Assembly: GCF_039555335.1 (NCBI RefSeq)
Contig: NC_092646.1
Coordinates: 32,494,880-32,558,879 of the forward strand
Reading direction: 5' to 3'
Origin: Amphiura filiformis
Lineage: Eukaryota > Echinodermata > Ophiuroidea > Amphilepidida > Amphiuridae
Length of the DNA: 64,000 nt
Under the pieces are notes generated by a model that was given only the letters and a program-made list of their open reading frames with translations, was not told the DNA's origin and did no database searches. The translations under genes were made by a program, and so were the position numbers. Shown here one piece after another: positions 13,183-25,800 of this stretch (position 1 is its first letter; each line of letters begins with the position of its first letter).

Positions 13183-14028
13183 CCACATAAAACCCTGTTC
13201 TATGGGCAAAAAAGCTTTAAGTAGGGGTAGTCGCCGGTCGGGCTTAAACTTTTTTTTCTTGGATATAACACATGACATAACCCCAAAAAATCCCAAAAAT
13301 TTGAATTTATTTTGCTATTTTGGACATTTTTTTTTTTTTTTTAAATTGTTCCTGAAATTTTTGAACTTTAGGTTGGCATTCATTTGTACAGGAAAAATTT
13401 GTTTCCCAAATTTGTTCAAATCTGGGTCTTCTTTTTTCGTTGCCCTATGGTAACTTTACTGATCAATCACTGAGTAAAGAATCATTGTAGCAAAATAGAC
13501 AGATCTCTACAGTAGTGACATCAGAATTTTTTCCAGAGGAGCCATTGGACAAAGTGAATTTCAAGGGGCGGATCAAAAATCATGAATGTTTAGCCAATGA
13601 AAAAAAAAAAAAAAAATCAAAATTTTTTGGTTTTATGGGGGGAGGACTGGAGGGAGATCTCTGACATGGAAGGCATTTACCACCATGCCCCTGATGTGGC
13701 ACTGTCACTGTTTCTCCCATGTTCTAGAGAAGGTCTATATAGTCACATGTTACAAAAAACAATTTTGGGTGCCTTTGACTGGTATTTGGGCTACTTGAGT
13801 GCCATTTGCCGCCACCTTGCTGTGGTGTTTGCTGCACCTTTAGTGGCAATATTCTGGCAATTAACCCCAATGTAGGTTCACTGTCACTAATGATAATAAC
13901 CAATGTTGATGATGATAGCTATCAGCAGGGAGGGTAGTTAAGAAGAGGTCAATGAAGTGACCCATTTCAGCCCAAAGTGCAGCCAGAAACAAAATGATAC
14001 TATCACCACATAGGGCCTATATCACAAC
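13183..14028. other. Unassigned stretch
   Basis: Long T run at 13327-13341 and A run at 13601-13616. The open frame at 13597-13875 starts in the A run and has no recognised motif. Nothing supported. Confidence 0.35.
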
Positions 14029-14752
14029 TATGTAAGCTTATGTATTATGTGGCTGTCAGTTGTAGCCCCTGTCCCAGGGGCTAGCGGCGGACGTATTTTG
14101 GAAACTGTAGTAAACATGTGACAGTCCCGGTTAAGTCCCGGCGGGGCGGGGCAATATTTTCTTGTACATCCTCGGGCACGTCCCTGCCCCCAATCCTGGT
14201 GCACCCGCCAGAATGATCACGAAACGTACATTAATTCTCAAATCATAATATCAAAAACCCTGGATTACCCTGGTCCGGACAGAGCAGATACGTGTTTTCC
14301 CCGTTTACAACTCTGCACAGTTTAGAGTACTCTTTTATAATGTCCTGGGTGGATCCCCGGCCCTTTCAAGATGCATTACATCCCAGTTTATGTAAGCTTA
14401 TGTATTATGCGGCTGTCAGTTGTAGCCCCTGTCCCAGGGGCTAGCGGCGGACGATTTTGGAAACTGTAGTAAACACGTACGTGACAGTCCCGGTTAAGTC
14501 CCGGCGGGGCGGGGCAATATTTTCTTGTACATCCTCGGGCACGTCCCTGCCCCCAATCCTGGTGCACCCACCAGAATGATCACGAAACGTACATTAATTC
14601 TCAAATCATAATATCAAAAACCCTGGATTACCCTGGTCCGGACAGAGCAGATTAGTGTTTTCCCCGTTTACAACTCTGCACAGTTTAGAGTACTCTTTTA
14701 TAACGTCCTGGGTGGATCCCCGGCCCTTTCAAGATGCATTACATCCCAGTTT
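14029..14752. repeat. Two tandem copies of a 360-bp unit
   Basis: Units start at 14029 and 14389 with TATGTAAGCTTATGTATTAT and are almost identical. Each holds the GGCTGTCAGTTG end and the reiterated CCCGGTTAAGTCCCGG motif of the 12173-13182 family. The element continues to about 14840 with a single right part. Confidence 0.85.
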
Positions 14753-15245
14753 GAGTCCAGGCTATGTCCCGGCAGTGAGGGGACCCAATGAGCTATTACA
14801 TCCCAGGCCAAGTCCTCGCTATTGCCTGGGTCAAAACAATAGCTTCCAGAATAGATGGTGAACCTCACAGAAAAATTCTCAAGGAAATATAATAATAGTA
14901 AACATCAATCCAAAACTGTGATTACGACCACATAATGCTCCCATTTCAATACAGTGTAATTTGAATGTGTATCCTCTCATATATCCTGACATTGTTTACT
15001 ATTATTGTAGATGGACCATATGATGTCTGATATTACTCATTCCAGTCGTAGCTGTGGTATATGGAACCATAGAACATTATGAACACAGGAAATCCCTGGC
15101 CATAATTGCTGGCTGAAACCAGTGAGCTACTTCCCATCATCAAATTTGAAGACCTTGTGCATGTGTGAAGGACAGCAGTACAATTCTTTTACATCTATAT
15201 CTACTAGTACCAAATATGGGTTATTCCTTCATTTAATTGTACACA

Positions 15246-15353
15246 AAATTAGGGTTAGGGTTAGTTTAGGGTTAGTATTAGGGTTAGGATTAGGGTTAGG
15301 ATTAGGGTTAGGGTTAGGATTAGGGTTAGGATTAGGGTTAGGATTAGGGTTAG
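15246..15353 (+). repeat. Interstitial telomere-like array
   Basis: About 17 degenerate units of TTAGGG mixed with GATTAGGGTTAG. This is the animal telomere motif but lies inside non-telomeric sequence. Open frames here are translations of the repeat. Confidence 0.85.
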
Positions 15354-15716
15354 CTTACACGAAATAATTACATGAAGGATCGACCCAAATATGCTTGTTT
15401 AGGACATCAGACTTGTAATGACTCAACTCACTCGACTTGGAAGCTCACAATGAAGGAAACTGATAGATTCGAATTGCACCATTGACCATGACATCAAGTT
15501 TGACATTGTTTTACTTATTACTTCTAACAGGAAAAATGGATTTCATGTGATCATGTACAGAAACTCTAAAATTAATTGAGACACATAGCTTACTCTATTT
15601 GGCTAGCAGCCATCAACTCTGGGCATCTAATTTGAACTTCAGTCCCAGTCTATTTTAATATTCAGATAATACACACAACCACCTTTAGACCATGTGACTT
15701 TCGATGCTTTTGCAAC

Positions 15717-15939
15717 TATAATCAAATGCAGTAAACCTTTGACGAGCACATATTTTAAGTATACATCTCGTATTTACTGCGTTGGACGCACTTGTCTCTG
15801 ATTGGCTGCTGAGGCAATCTGCTGTTGCCGAGTGGAAATTTATGAATGAACTGTGCGCCGTACGCGTTGTTACTGTTAGCTCCGAAATTGCAACATTGTG
15901 GTAGTCGCGCTCGTCAAAGGTTTGCTGCATTTGATTATA
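15717..15939. mobile_element. 223-bp TIR miniature element
   Basis: Terminal inverted repeats of about 31 bp: TATAATCAAATGCAGTAAAC, then CTTTGACGAGC, with the complement ending at 15939. No coding capacity. Confidence 0.75.
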
Positions 15940-17282
15940 GAGGAAATTGAAAGAACATCTGAATTACAATAATATTTACAGTCTGTTAAAGATGCAAAAT
16001 GATTTGTCTGGATTGAATACGCCCGAAATTCCCCATAAGGCGAAAAAAAAACCACGTAAAATAATAAATACATGCCAGACTCAAATTTTGCATTCTGGGA
16101 GAAGCCTCCTTTTTACTAAATTCATGCAAAATCAGCCATTTTTGGGCCATTTTAGCGTCCAGAAAAAAATACTCCCGACCAACCCACCCTACTTGAAAAG
16201 TCCATCCAACCATAAACAGCCTGAAAATAAAAGAAATTGTGTAAATCTGGACTAAAACAACCTGAATTCTGTAAAAATCCTGAAAACTTGCATCCCTGCA
16301 TAAAACAGGTGGTTTTTTTTGTTAGCTTTTGTTGCCTAATGCACGATTTGGCATCTTTGACCTGATGACCTGAATGCATTTTAAAAAGTACCATATTTGC
16401 CACCCCCTGAAATTGAATTTGCCAATGATTTCCCTCAATAGAGATATTGGACCTGATCCCGGGGACCTGATTAATACCCAAAGTGAAATCTCACCCATGA
16501 ACAGACTGATACTGTCTGCCTTTTATCAGCTCTTATCCCATATCCATCATCCTGAATCTATAGGCCTATGCAGCATCCTGATCATATGCTTGTACATGTG
16601 AATGTCAGAAAATAATAAGTGTAATAATTAATGACAAGTGATGATGGCCTTTTGATCTCTATCTTGTCTGTAAAAATCATTAGGGGGCATACTATTATTG
16701 CTCCCAGGGGGGACCACTTCGAACATGTGTTGTCATCCTGAATCAGAAATTTAACAGAAAGAGTTAGTTTTTTATACAACTTTGAGGTCCGCACTATCGC
16801 ATTAACCCACATTTAGGGTCTCAATTTCAGGGCATTTTGAAAACGAAGGGTATGCTTGGTGCAACGTAAATGATCATTGGCTTAGGAAGAAAGTTTGGTG
16901 GCCGAGGGGGTTTCCCCGCTTGGAGTCAGAAAATTTTGCAAAACTTATCACTTTTCCCATTTTATCACAATTTTTTAACTTCACTTAGGATTATTGGGTG
17001 GGGGAGGGAGCTGAAAGGTATTCCAGCCTCTGCACCAAAATCATTGAGGGGCTGAGCACCCCCCCCAAGCCCACCCACCCCTAAGCCTATGATGATGTTA
17101 TAAATGATGACATATCCTGCTATGCTGTAAATCTCAGATTTGTTAACTTAAATCTTATTCCAATTCTTGGTTAAGATTTGTGAATGACTGCTAAATTATT
17201 CAGTGAAAAGGGGTTTCTTTTTATAGCCTAGTCAAAAAGGTGCCATTTTATGATGTTTATGGTAGGTCACTGAAAAAGGGGC
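15940..17282. other. Unassigned AT-rich stretch
   Basis: Short fragments such as CTCCCAGGGGGGACCACTTC near 16699 resemble ends of the CCCAGGGGG hAT-like family. No gene supported. Confidence 0.4.
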
Positions 17283-17548
17283 CCCTTCCCTTTAAAATCC
17301 ACCGTACCTCTGTGGAAGATTTAGCTGAAGGCTTCCACAGAGGGAGTATGAGTTTTGATTAGAATAGACAAATTGGGTAACTTCCATTTGAAATATTCAT
17401 ATAGGTAACCATAATACAGGGGGTGTATGGGTTTCAAAATGATTACCCCTGACCAATTACATTTAAAAAAGATACTCCCCCTGTGAAAGATATTGCCAAA
17501 ATCTTCCACAGGGGTAGTGTGGATTTCAACTGGAATAGCCCAATTAGG
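17283..17548. repeat. GGCTATTCCA-type dispersed repeat
   Basis: Contains inverted pieces such as CTCTGTGGAAGAT / ATCTTCCACAGGGG and ends GATTTCAACTGGAATAGCCC. Related copies occur at 9700-9812, 35160-35395, 62452-62690 and 63157-63320. Confidence 0.7.
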
Positions 17549-17889
17549 CAGGTAGGTAGACATAAGTCAGCGGTGTGAAATTTGAGGGCCTGGTTGAGGA
17601 TGACAACACAATATATGAGTGGCCCCCCTGGGTTATTGCTATAACATACTGATGGTGAAAAAACACTTGTACTTGGTCATATTGGTTGGTTATTAAACAC
17701 ATACATGTTGTGTATGAATGTTATGGTTGTTGCACAACTGATGCGTTGGTCATTTTGATAAAAATGAATGACATGTGTTTTGACAGTGCAAGCATAATTA
17801 TTTCCATTTACGCATGAAACATTTTTGTATTAAAAGTAATACAACATGTTCTTTAAACCGGCTTTATAACCAGCATTCACGGATATGCA

Positions 17890-17996
17890 CAGTGCCGGCG
17901 CTACAAATTTTGTGCAAAATTGCCGCAATTTTGTAATTAGGGGTTTTAGGGGGATTTGTCCCCCATGAACCCCCCCCCCTTCCGGCACCGCCACTG
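17890..17996. mobile_element. Small hAT-like miniature element
   Basis: Ends CAGTGCCGGCGCTAC and GGCACCGCCACTG. Flanks GATATGCA and ATTATGCA look like a degraded 8-bp target duplication. The interior is poly-C and AT-rich. Confidence 0.5.
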
Positions 17997-20900
17997 ATTA
18001 TGCAGTTGTGTGATTTGCATTTGGTGCAGTAGTAGGGGTGTGAGGGCTAGCATGGGGGTACTTGCCCCCTGGATTACTCCCCAGTTAGAGCAAAAAATTG
18101 CAGAAATCCCATAATTTTGGGCAAATTTTTGCCCTAAATTTTGCCCCGGAAACACAACATTGGAAAGTTCATTTATAAGCTCTGTAAACAAGTATGCCAG
18201 GGGACTTTGGGATTTCAACATTAGTAAGCTTTAATTAGGTACTGAGCAAATGGTAGTAGTAACACCATTTTCAAAATGTCCAACTTTGGTCTGAGTGCAT
18301 CAGATCTGTCACAGCAGAAATTAAAGGTAGGTATACAATGTCAAATTGAACTTGCTTGTAAAGTGCACCAGATTTCAGTAAGAAGTGTTAAGGACGATTT
18401 AAACATGAGGTGTAAAATTGAAGATATCGTGTGACGGAAAAGGAAGGGATTGGTCCCATCTTGCAGCTATTTTGGAAATGATGACTATTTCAACATCGGG
18501 TTCAATCAAGAACTAAAACTACAAAAATGTTGAACAAATTCAACCGCAGATTCTAGACAAAACTGAGTAACTAATGCAACAGTTCATTTGTTATGTAGGC
18601 CTAAACATTTGCTATACAAAGTTGACAAAAGTTGGTTCAGGTTAATACAGGATTTACTTGTAACCATGGTAACATCTTTGCTCAAATGTTTGTTACATTT
18701 TGCTTAGTGTTGGTTCACTATGGCTGAAAAGTTCACATTTCCGCAAACAGCTATTTTCATGTTAAATGATGTTGAATATTACACTATGGCTAGCCCTAAC
18801 ACCCCGTATGCTTTATGGCAAGAGGAAGGAAAGAAGGAAGAAAGAAAGAAGAGAAAACTTTTTTCTCGGGTGCCGGTTTGAATCCCCGACCCCACGGGTA
18901 CGGGCCTGCCACTGGGGTCTAGCTTGGCAGGCCAAGCTTTCCATGGCCATGTGACTGTTCCCATCATGACGGAATCACATCACGTAGGATACCCATGGCC
19001 CTGTGCACATGCTTTGTGAATTGAGTTTTTTTTTATGTTTGGTTTGGTTAGGGTTAACAAAATATAGTTACAATACAATTCCTATACATATTACAATGTA
19101 CATGTTGTTTACATGGAGTGGGGAAGTGGCTGTACTACTAAACACTGGTTAATTTTAGAATGTTAAACAATTTATGTTTTGCTGTATGTTGCCATTGCTT
19201 GCCAAACTGAAGTTCCTCCAGCTTTAATCTGGATTCGTGGTTTCCAAGAATTAGTCTAATACATTTCCCAGATGTTCCCTTAGTCTCTGCTGTACAAAAC
19301 TACACCATGTACACTGTCAGCATATACACGATTTGTACTTAAAGCCATATTGATTTTTTAACGAATTTAGTTCATTTTTTTCAAACCTTATTTTACTTTG
19401 CATGTTTGTTATATTTAGTTCATTTTTTTTCAAACCATATTTTACTTTGCATGTTTGTTATATGAACATGTCTGAACTTACACTTCTGTTATCATTGGAA
19501 TCAACCAAATTTGTTGTGTTTGTAGGACAACACAGCAAGTTTTAATTAATGTTGTTATTTCTGACATTAAATAATCCCCAAAAGAGCTCCATTAGCTCAG
19601 TCAAATTATGAAATCACCCAACACTAATTGCAACAGAATCCATTTCACATGTCCATTGTCCATCTAACAAAAGCTCACACAAAAACATCACTTAAAAGTC
19701 CCGGAAAATCCAAGTAGGAACAGTGACTAATTTGCATAAATACAAAATGGCCACATATGTAAGGGTAAAATTTCAAAGTTGGTCAAATCTTGTTAAAGAC
19801 CATACCAATGTATTCCTCTCATTTCAGAAAAAGTATAGTTTGACCTATCTCCAATGTACAGCTCTTGAATTATAGGGGGAAATGTCAAAATTTGGATACC
19901 ACAGGGTACCAAAATGGAAAACACTCTCATTTTGTTATTAATTTGAAACTTTTGGCAAAGACTAACTAAATTAAAATTTAACCAAAATTGTATATTATGA
20001 CTTTAAGTCACAATGAATTTGAATATTAAAATTGCCCTACGAAACGGTCTTAAAATCATCCTAAATATTATAGAAGGTTATATCAAAAATCTACTGAATT
20101 AAGAATTTCATTTGAATGAACACTGTAAGACGTAAGAAATCCAACTCACTCCTGATTGATTGGACACAGCAGATAGGCCTCCTTTATTTAAAAAAAAAAT
20201 GTTTGAACTTCGTTGTCAGGCCAAATAAATAACCCAATGCTTTTGAAAACAATTTTAGCAACATGTTTAAGTAGTCTAGATATTGAAGTAGTAGTATCAC
20301 ATTTCCTTCCTTATAATTTTGAACTACAATGACCTAATTTCAATGCAGTCTGTCCAATTGCTCATAATTTCAAGGGTGTGATTCAGAGCTTGTGAAATAT
20401 CCTGTAGTAGTAGAAAATCCTAAAAAACAGTATGAAATTAGGCTAAAATACCTCAAAACAGGCTGAAAATCAACAAAATTGCATAAATTTGGGCCACAAA
20501 AAATCTTGTAGAATCACGCCTTGTAACTTTCAAAACAGCAACAATGTCAAAATGGTCCACTTTTTGTGACATATTTTTAAGGTTGACAATAAGAAGTATG
20601 ACATTGAAGTAATCAGGTGACCCTGCTTTATGAACAAATAGACTCTTTCAAGTTTTTTAAAACTTGCAAAAAAAAAAAATTCAGACAACTGCTACATTAA
20701 TATGTTTAGAATGGTGACACTGTTAATCTTAAGTGTTTGATGACAAAACATTTTAACAGAAATGTTTTTGTGGCTCAACAATAATATTAGTTGGAAACAT
20801 TTTGTGGCAACTTACAAAAAATATTGCTAAATTATCATTTGCAACCTAACATAAAACCATCTATCAATCAAACTTGAGCAGGGTTTACAAGTGTCGGGAT

Positions 20901-22757
20901 GATGACTTGCTGAACGTGGCGGTATAAGCGGGCACCTTATTGTTAATTTTGCACCTTCAAACATACAAACCATCTCAAAAGTTAGGTCTCTATGAGTAGA
21001 AAACTTTCTTTCCCGAAAGGCACCATGTCAACAATGCCTAGAAAAGTTGGGTTTTACTTTGTAAAAGTACACAATTTGTCGCCATTTTCTGCTAGTGCTA
21101 TTCCTTTTCTCTGATCGGTACCAGATAAATCGGCCTTCCTTTTGCGCTATCAACCAATCAAGGATCGTAGGGAAGTTGATTGACAGTGACCTCAGATGTG
21201 ATTTAGTCTTTTTATCTCAGTCTTTCATTATAGCAACCTTTGTGATTGACAAAGCAGACATGCTAACTAGAGATCATCAATTTGTTGAAATACCACTTCC
21301 TGTTTTCTGGGATTGGTATTGAGGGTGCCCTTCTGTTCCATTACTTGGTCTATGCATCAGAGGATGTCAGACCCAGACCAATAATTTTATAGTGGCCATT
21401 GCACCAATCTTTTTTTCTTTCTTTTCTTGAATTCTCTTTCCTTTTGTGTGGGTGTGTGGGGGTGTGTGTGCATGCATAAAATGTGCAAAACAAGAATACA
21501 TTTCTGTTCCTATACCTATAAACTTGGGATATGCTTGTGAACGGGAATATCCCAGGTTTACTTACTTAGCTAATGGGGCTATACTACTATTACTACTCAA
21601 ATAGCATTAGTTAGACATAGACGGGTGAGATCCCCTATTGCAGAATAAGACCATATACATGGCATTTGATTCCGTACCATCTAACTGGGGATACACACAT
21701 GATTTTTTTTCAGCAAAGTGGGGATATATCCACACATGCAATGCAACATAGCATAAGCTCATTTGGAATAGTCCCAGTTTGATAGCTAAACATCCATATC
21801 CCCGATTCACACGTACGTTTTACGAGTAGGTGTATGAGGTGGGGGTGTGTTTGCATGGGAGCTGTGGAGAGGGGATGATATCCATATCAAAACCTTTAGT
21901 AACATTTCAGAATCAGTGAATTCACGGCAGACTTGGCCATTCAAAACGCAACAGAAAACTGGCTAAAAATGACCAAATTTTTCTTTAAATCGCCGTCAAT
22001 TTCGAACTAGTGAACTCAGAATTCTATACCCACGTTTATATTACCTTGAGATATTCTTTAACCCTAAAATTATTTTTTTTGAAGCTGTAGGTGCTTCCAT
22101 AAACCCGCCTGAATTTTTATTTATTCCATCTTTTCACTCATTTTGTTCCTTTCCCTGCGTGAGATCAAGTTTTTCTGGGTTTTCCTGTCAAACCTGCCCT
22201 GTTCCAACAGTCGCTCTACGAAATAGCGCCACGTTATTAAAAATGTTCTCGGGTTAATCGACTGTATAGACATTTTCCCTAATGGTCATCTAAAAATGGT
22301 TATGATAGACCTGAATTTAGTCTCGCCAAGCATACAAAAAACTATGGGTACCCCTAATCAGAAGTCAATTCTAGTCCCTTCGATAACTCGCTGGGTCTGC
22401 CAGTCTTAGTCACAGCCTATATGGCACAGCATAATTCGCATTACGTGAAATACGACCAAGCGTAGACTTTGCGTACACTATACGATCAATTTTTAGCATG
22501 ACTCCACACAGCTCGCGTTCATCAAGGTCACTATTGCTTTTCATTGTGTAGTGAATATTATTTTGGGTAAAAAACATGTTACTTTTCACATAGAAAGGTT
22601 TTGATATGTACTGCAGTCATGAGTCCACAATTTAGCACAAGATCAACAGTCCTAAACTGGTATCTTAGCCTTCTTAAAAATAGGAAGTCCAGATGAATAG
22701 AACTAATATTTTGTTTACTCTAAGTTACAAAATGATAATATCAAATTCAATTCTTAC
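17997..22757. other. Unassigned stretch, mainly AT-rich
   Basis: This should hold the 3' end of the TEX11-like gene if that lies in the window, but I could not find the expected W-C-L-L exon. Repeats present: a tandem pair of about 52 bp near 19367-19463, and a degraded relative of the TGTACGAT family at about 19340-19600. Weak exon-like segments at 18276-18326 (+) and 19143-19290 (-) are discussed as findings. Confidence 0.4.
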
Positions 22758-22881
22758 TTTGTGAGTTGACTCCAGTAGTTTGATTGCAATCCCATACTGA
22801 GACCATGCATCTTGTACATTGGATGCCACCGACACATCATTGTCACCAAGGATCAGTTGTACAAGACTGTGGATAGCTTTG
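22758..22881 (-). CDS. TEX11: TEX11-like exon 17, copy 1 (3'-most, best donor)
   Basis: A 124-nt exon, phase 2 to 0, with acceptor TTTTTTACAG and donor GTAAGAATTG. It encodes KAIHSLVQLILGDNDVSVAS followed by NVQDAWSQYGIAIKLLESTH and K, matching the KCMHNLV segment of TEX11. It is the last of five tandem copies in transcript order and carries the donor closest to consensus. Only one copy can be used, because 124 nt is not a multiple of three and a second copy meets a stop. Confidence 0.85.
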
Positions 22882-25800
22882 CTGTAAAAAATCAAACAAG
22901 TTTATAAAATTACTTTGTGAGTTGACTCCAGTAGTTTGATTGCAATCCCATACTGAGACCATGCATCTTGTACATTGGATCCGACCGACACATCATTGTC
23001 ACCAAGGATCAGTTGTACAAGACTGTGGATAGCTTTGCTGTAAAAAATCAAACAAGTTTATAAATTTACTTTGTGAGTTGACTCCAGTAGTTTGATTGCA
23101 ATCCCATACTGAGACCATGCATCTTGTACATTGGATGCCACCGACACATCATTGTCACCAAGGATCAGTTGTACAAGACTGTGGATAGCTTTGCTGTAAA
23201 AAATCAAACAAGTTCATAAAATTACTTTGTGAGTTGACTCCAGTAGTTTGATTGCAATCCCATACTGAGACCATGCATCTTGTACATTGGATGCCACCGA
23301 CACATCATTGTCACCAAGGATCAGTTGTACAAGACTGTGGATAGCTTTGCTGTAAAAAATCAAAGCAAGTTCATAAAATTATTTTGTGAGTTGACTCCAG
23401 TAGTTTGATTGCAATCCCATACTGAGACCATGCATCTTGTACATTGGATGCCACCGACACATCATTGTCACCAAGGATCAGTTGTACAAGACTGTGGATA
23501 GCTTTGCTGTAAAAAATCAAACAAGTTCATAAAATTATTGACTCAGTATTAATTTGATAACTGGCCAATGGCATAGCATCATAGGAACATATGGGGCATA
23601 AGACGCCCAACCACCATCAAAGTGAAAATTTTGAAAAGGCCCATTGAAAATTGTCCAAAAAAAATTGGTGCTCCCCAATCAAATAACTGACACTATGCTA
23701 GTATCCCATATGAGACCGTGTATCTTACTCATTGGACGCTACAGATATAGCGGACAAAGTTGTGTAAAAACGTCTTGACAGCAAGGATCAGTAGTACAAA
23801 ACTGAGTAGGTTTGCCATAAAAATCAAGCAAGTTCATATATTAAATGTTCATGTGACACACATTCTCCACAGCGAATATTTTATACTTAAGTTTATACTT
23901 AATTTACTTATATCTATTAATTTCCCAGTTCGCAGGCTTTTTAGATATAACAGCCGGGTAAAAGGAAAGATCAGAGTGCGTAGATACATTTTTAACATGG
24001 CTGTCGTACTGTCATCTTTGTCTAAAAATGTTGCATGAAAATCTAAACTAAAGCAGCTACAATCAACAAAATTAATGTTAGCACACTTGCAACATTATAA
24101 ACGTCAATTGCATCCTCTTCCCTCCAATATAATGTTGATCAATGCCATATCGGCAACAGACTAGTAAGAGACATTAAAAGATGGGGATGGGGAAGTGTGG
24201 CATAAAGGGGGAGTGTCTGCTTCAAATACATGGCAGACTTGAGTACTGGGATGAGTGGTTGTGATATGATGGTCATTTGAAACTGAACATGCAAGTGACT
24301 GTGCCAAACTATTAATTTTGTTGATTGTATATGGTATGACCGTATTTAGACAAAACAAGTGTGCTCACCAGATCTGAAACACGCTATTTTTTACATGCCT
24401 TATGGACACAAAACATAAATTCACTAGGATCCACAACATGCTCATCTATCAGCACAGTTCTCTAAACCCAAATGTACATTTTTTGAATGACCTTTGAAAA
24501 TATGGGTACAAAAACTCATACTCTGCAACTTGAGGTCAAATTTTGCACTATGATTGTTTAATTGAGGTTATTGAACTATGTCACTGGGATGAGGCCATTG
24601 GGATCCAAGTGATTGACATACCTGCATTTGTTGACATCAATGTCAGTATGCTGAAGATGTTTCTGTATAGAAGCATGCAATGCTCTTTTACTCAATCCTG
24701 TATGCTGAGCAGGGGGCTCCATAGACAAGGCTGGAAAATAATCACCCAAACTTGTGTCATTATTTTAGAAAATACTTTAATGAAGGCTAACTCCTTGTTC
24801 TAAACCGTAGCTCAGTGGCGTAACCAGTGGGGTGGCCGGGGGCAAGCTGCCCCCGGACACAAAAAAACTGGGAAGAAGTTCAAAAAATTGGGAAGGGAAA
24901 AGGGGAAGGAGAGAAAAGAGGGAAGAAAAAGGGAAGGAGAAGAGAAAAAGGGAAAAAGAGGGAAGAAGAGAAAGGGAAAGAAGAAAAGAAAAGAAAGAGG
25001 GAAAAAAGGGAAGGAGAAGAGAAAAGGGAAAGAAAGAGGAATTTGAAATTTGTACTCTGAAACACTGATTTTTAGCTTCTAATATGCCAAAACCAGGAGC
25101 TTCAGGGGCTCCGCCCCTTGACCCCGTCGGGCTTTGCCCTGGACCCCACTAGGGCCCCCAAGGTGGGCCCCTGGACCCCACCTGTTTTACGCTTCGCAGC
25201 AAGCCGCTTGCGACTTTTGGTCAACAATTGGGAAATTTTTCAATCTTGCCCCCCCCGGAAGGTCAGGTCTGGTTACGCCCCTGCCGTAGCTTTTTCAATT
25301 TGGCTAGTTATCAACAAAAGTTTGTTTGGCTTATAATAGGCCAAAAAATAAGACTCATAACACTGTGTATTGACATAGAATGGCATGCATGCCAGTTGTG
25401 CGTTGTGTAATATGCGACTGGTGCACGCTTATGTGATTTTTCGCGAGCATAAGTTGGTACTTTATTGACGTGCGTAATAATAAAAACCTAACAATGTTTG
25501 CCTATTATAAGCTAAACAAACTTTAGAGTCAAGCCTGTGTAGCTTTATCACTATTTGGCAAAGAGGGCCACTTTTTGGCAATTCAGACCAAATGTTCCCC
25601 CCCCCCCCTCAATTTTCAAGATAGATTGACGCCACTGGCTTTGGATGAAGAAAAGCACAAGCTATCTCATTTTACCCATGAAACCAAAATGTTATACATG
25701 TATTTCTGTTCATACTATCCTGAATTTCATCTTGGCAAGATAGTGACGTCAAGGCTTAGAGACAGTTGTGTGTTGCGCACATCTATGCGGCCTCTTAAAA

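Larger units (their letters stand above)
22758..23540 (-). repeat. Tandem array of five 156-bp exon-bearing units
   Basis: Five units start at 22758, 22914, 23070, 23226 and 23383 (periods 156, 156, 156, 157). Each holds the 124-bp exon plus a spacer of about 32 bp that reads AAAAAATCAAACAAGTT. Exon and spacer are almost identical between units, so the amplification is recent, or the array is an assembly artefact. The spacers are too short to work as introns between copies. Confidence 0.95.

Noticed and set aside
15122..15367. 81-codon open frame with GLGLGL repeats
   Set aside because: It is the translation of the telomere-like array.
22758..23540. CRISPR-like array
   Set aside because: The repeat is a protein-coding exon with splice sites, the 'spacers' are identical to one another, and the genome is eukaryotic.
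24827..25068. Lysine- and glutamate-rich open frames
   Set aside because: They are translations of a GA-rich purine tract inside a hAT-like element, open in several frames at once.
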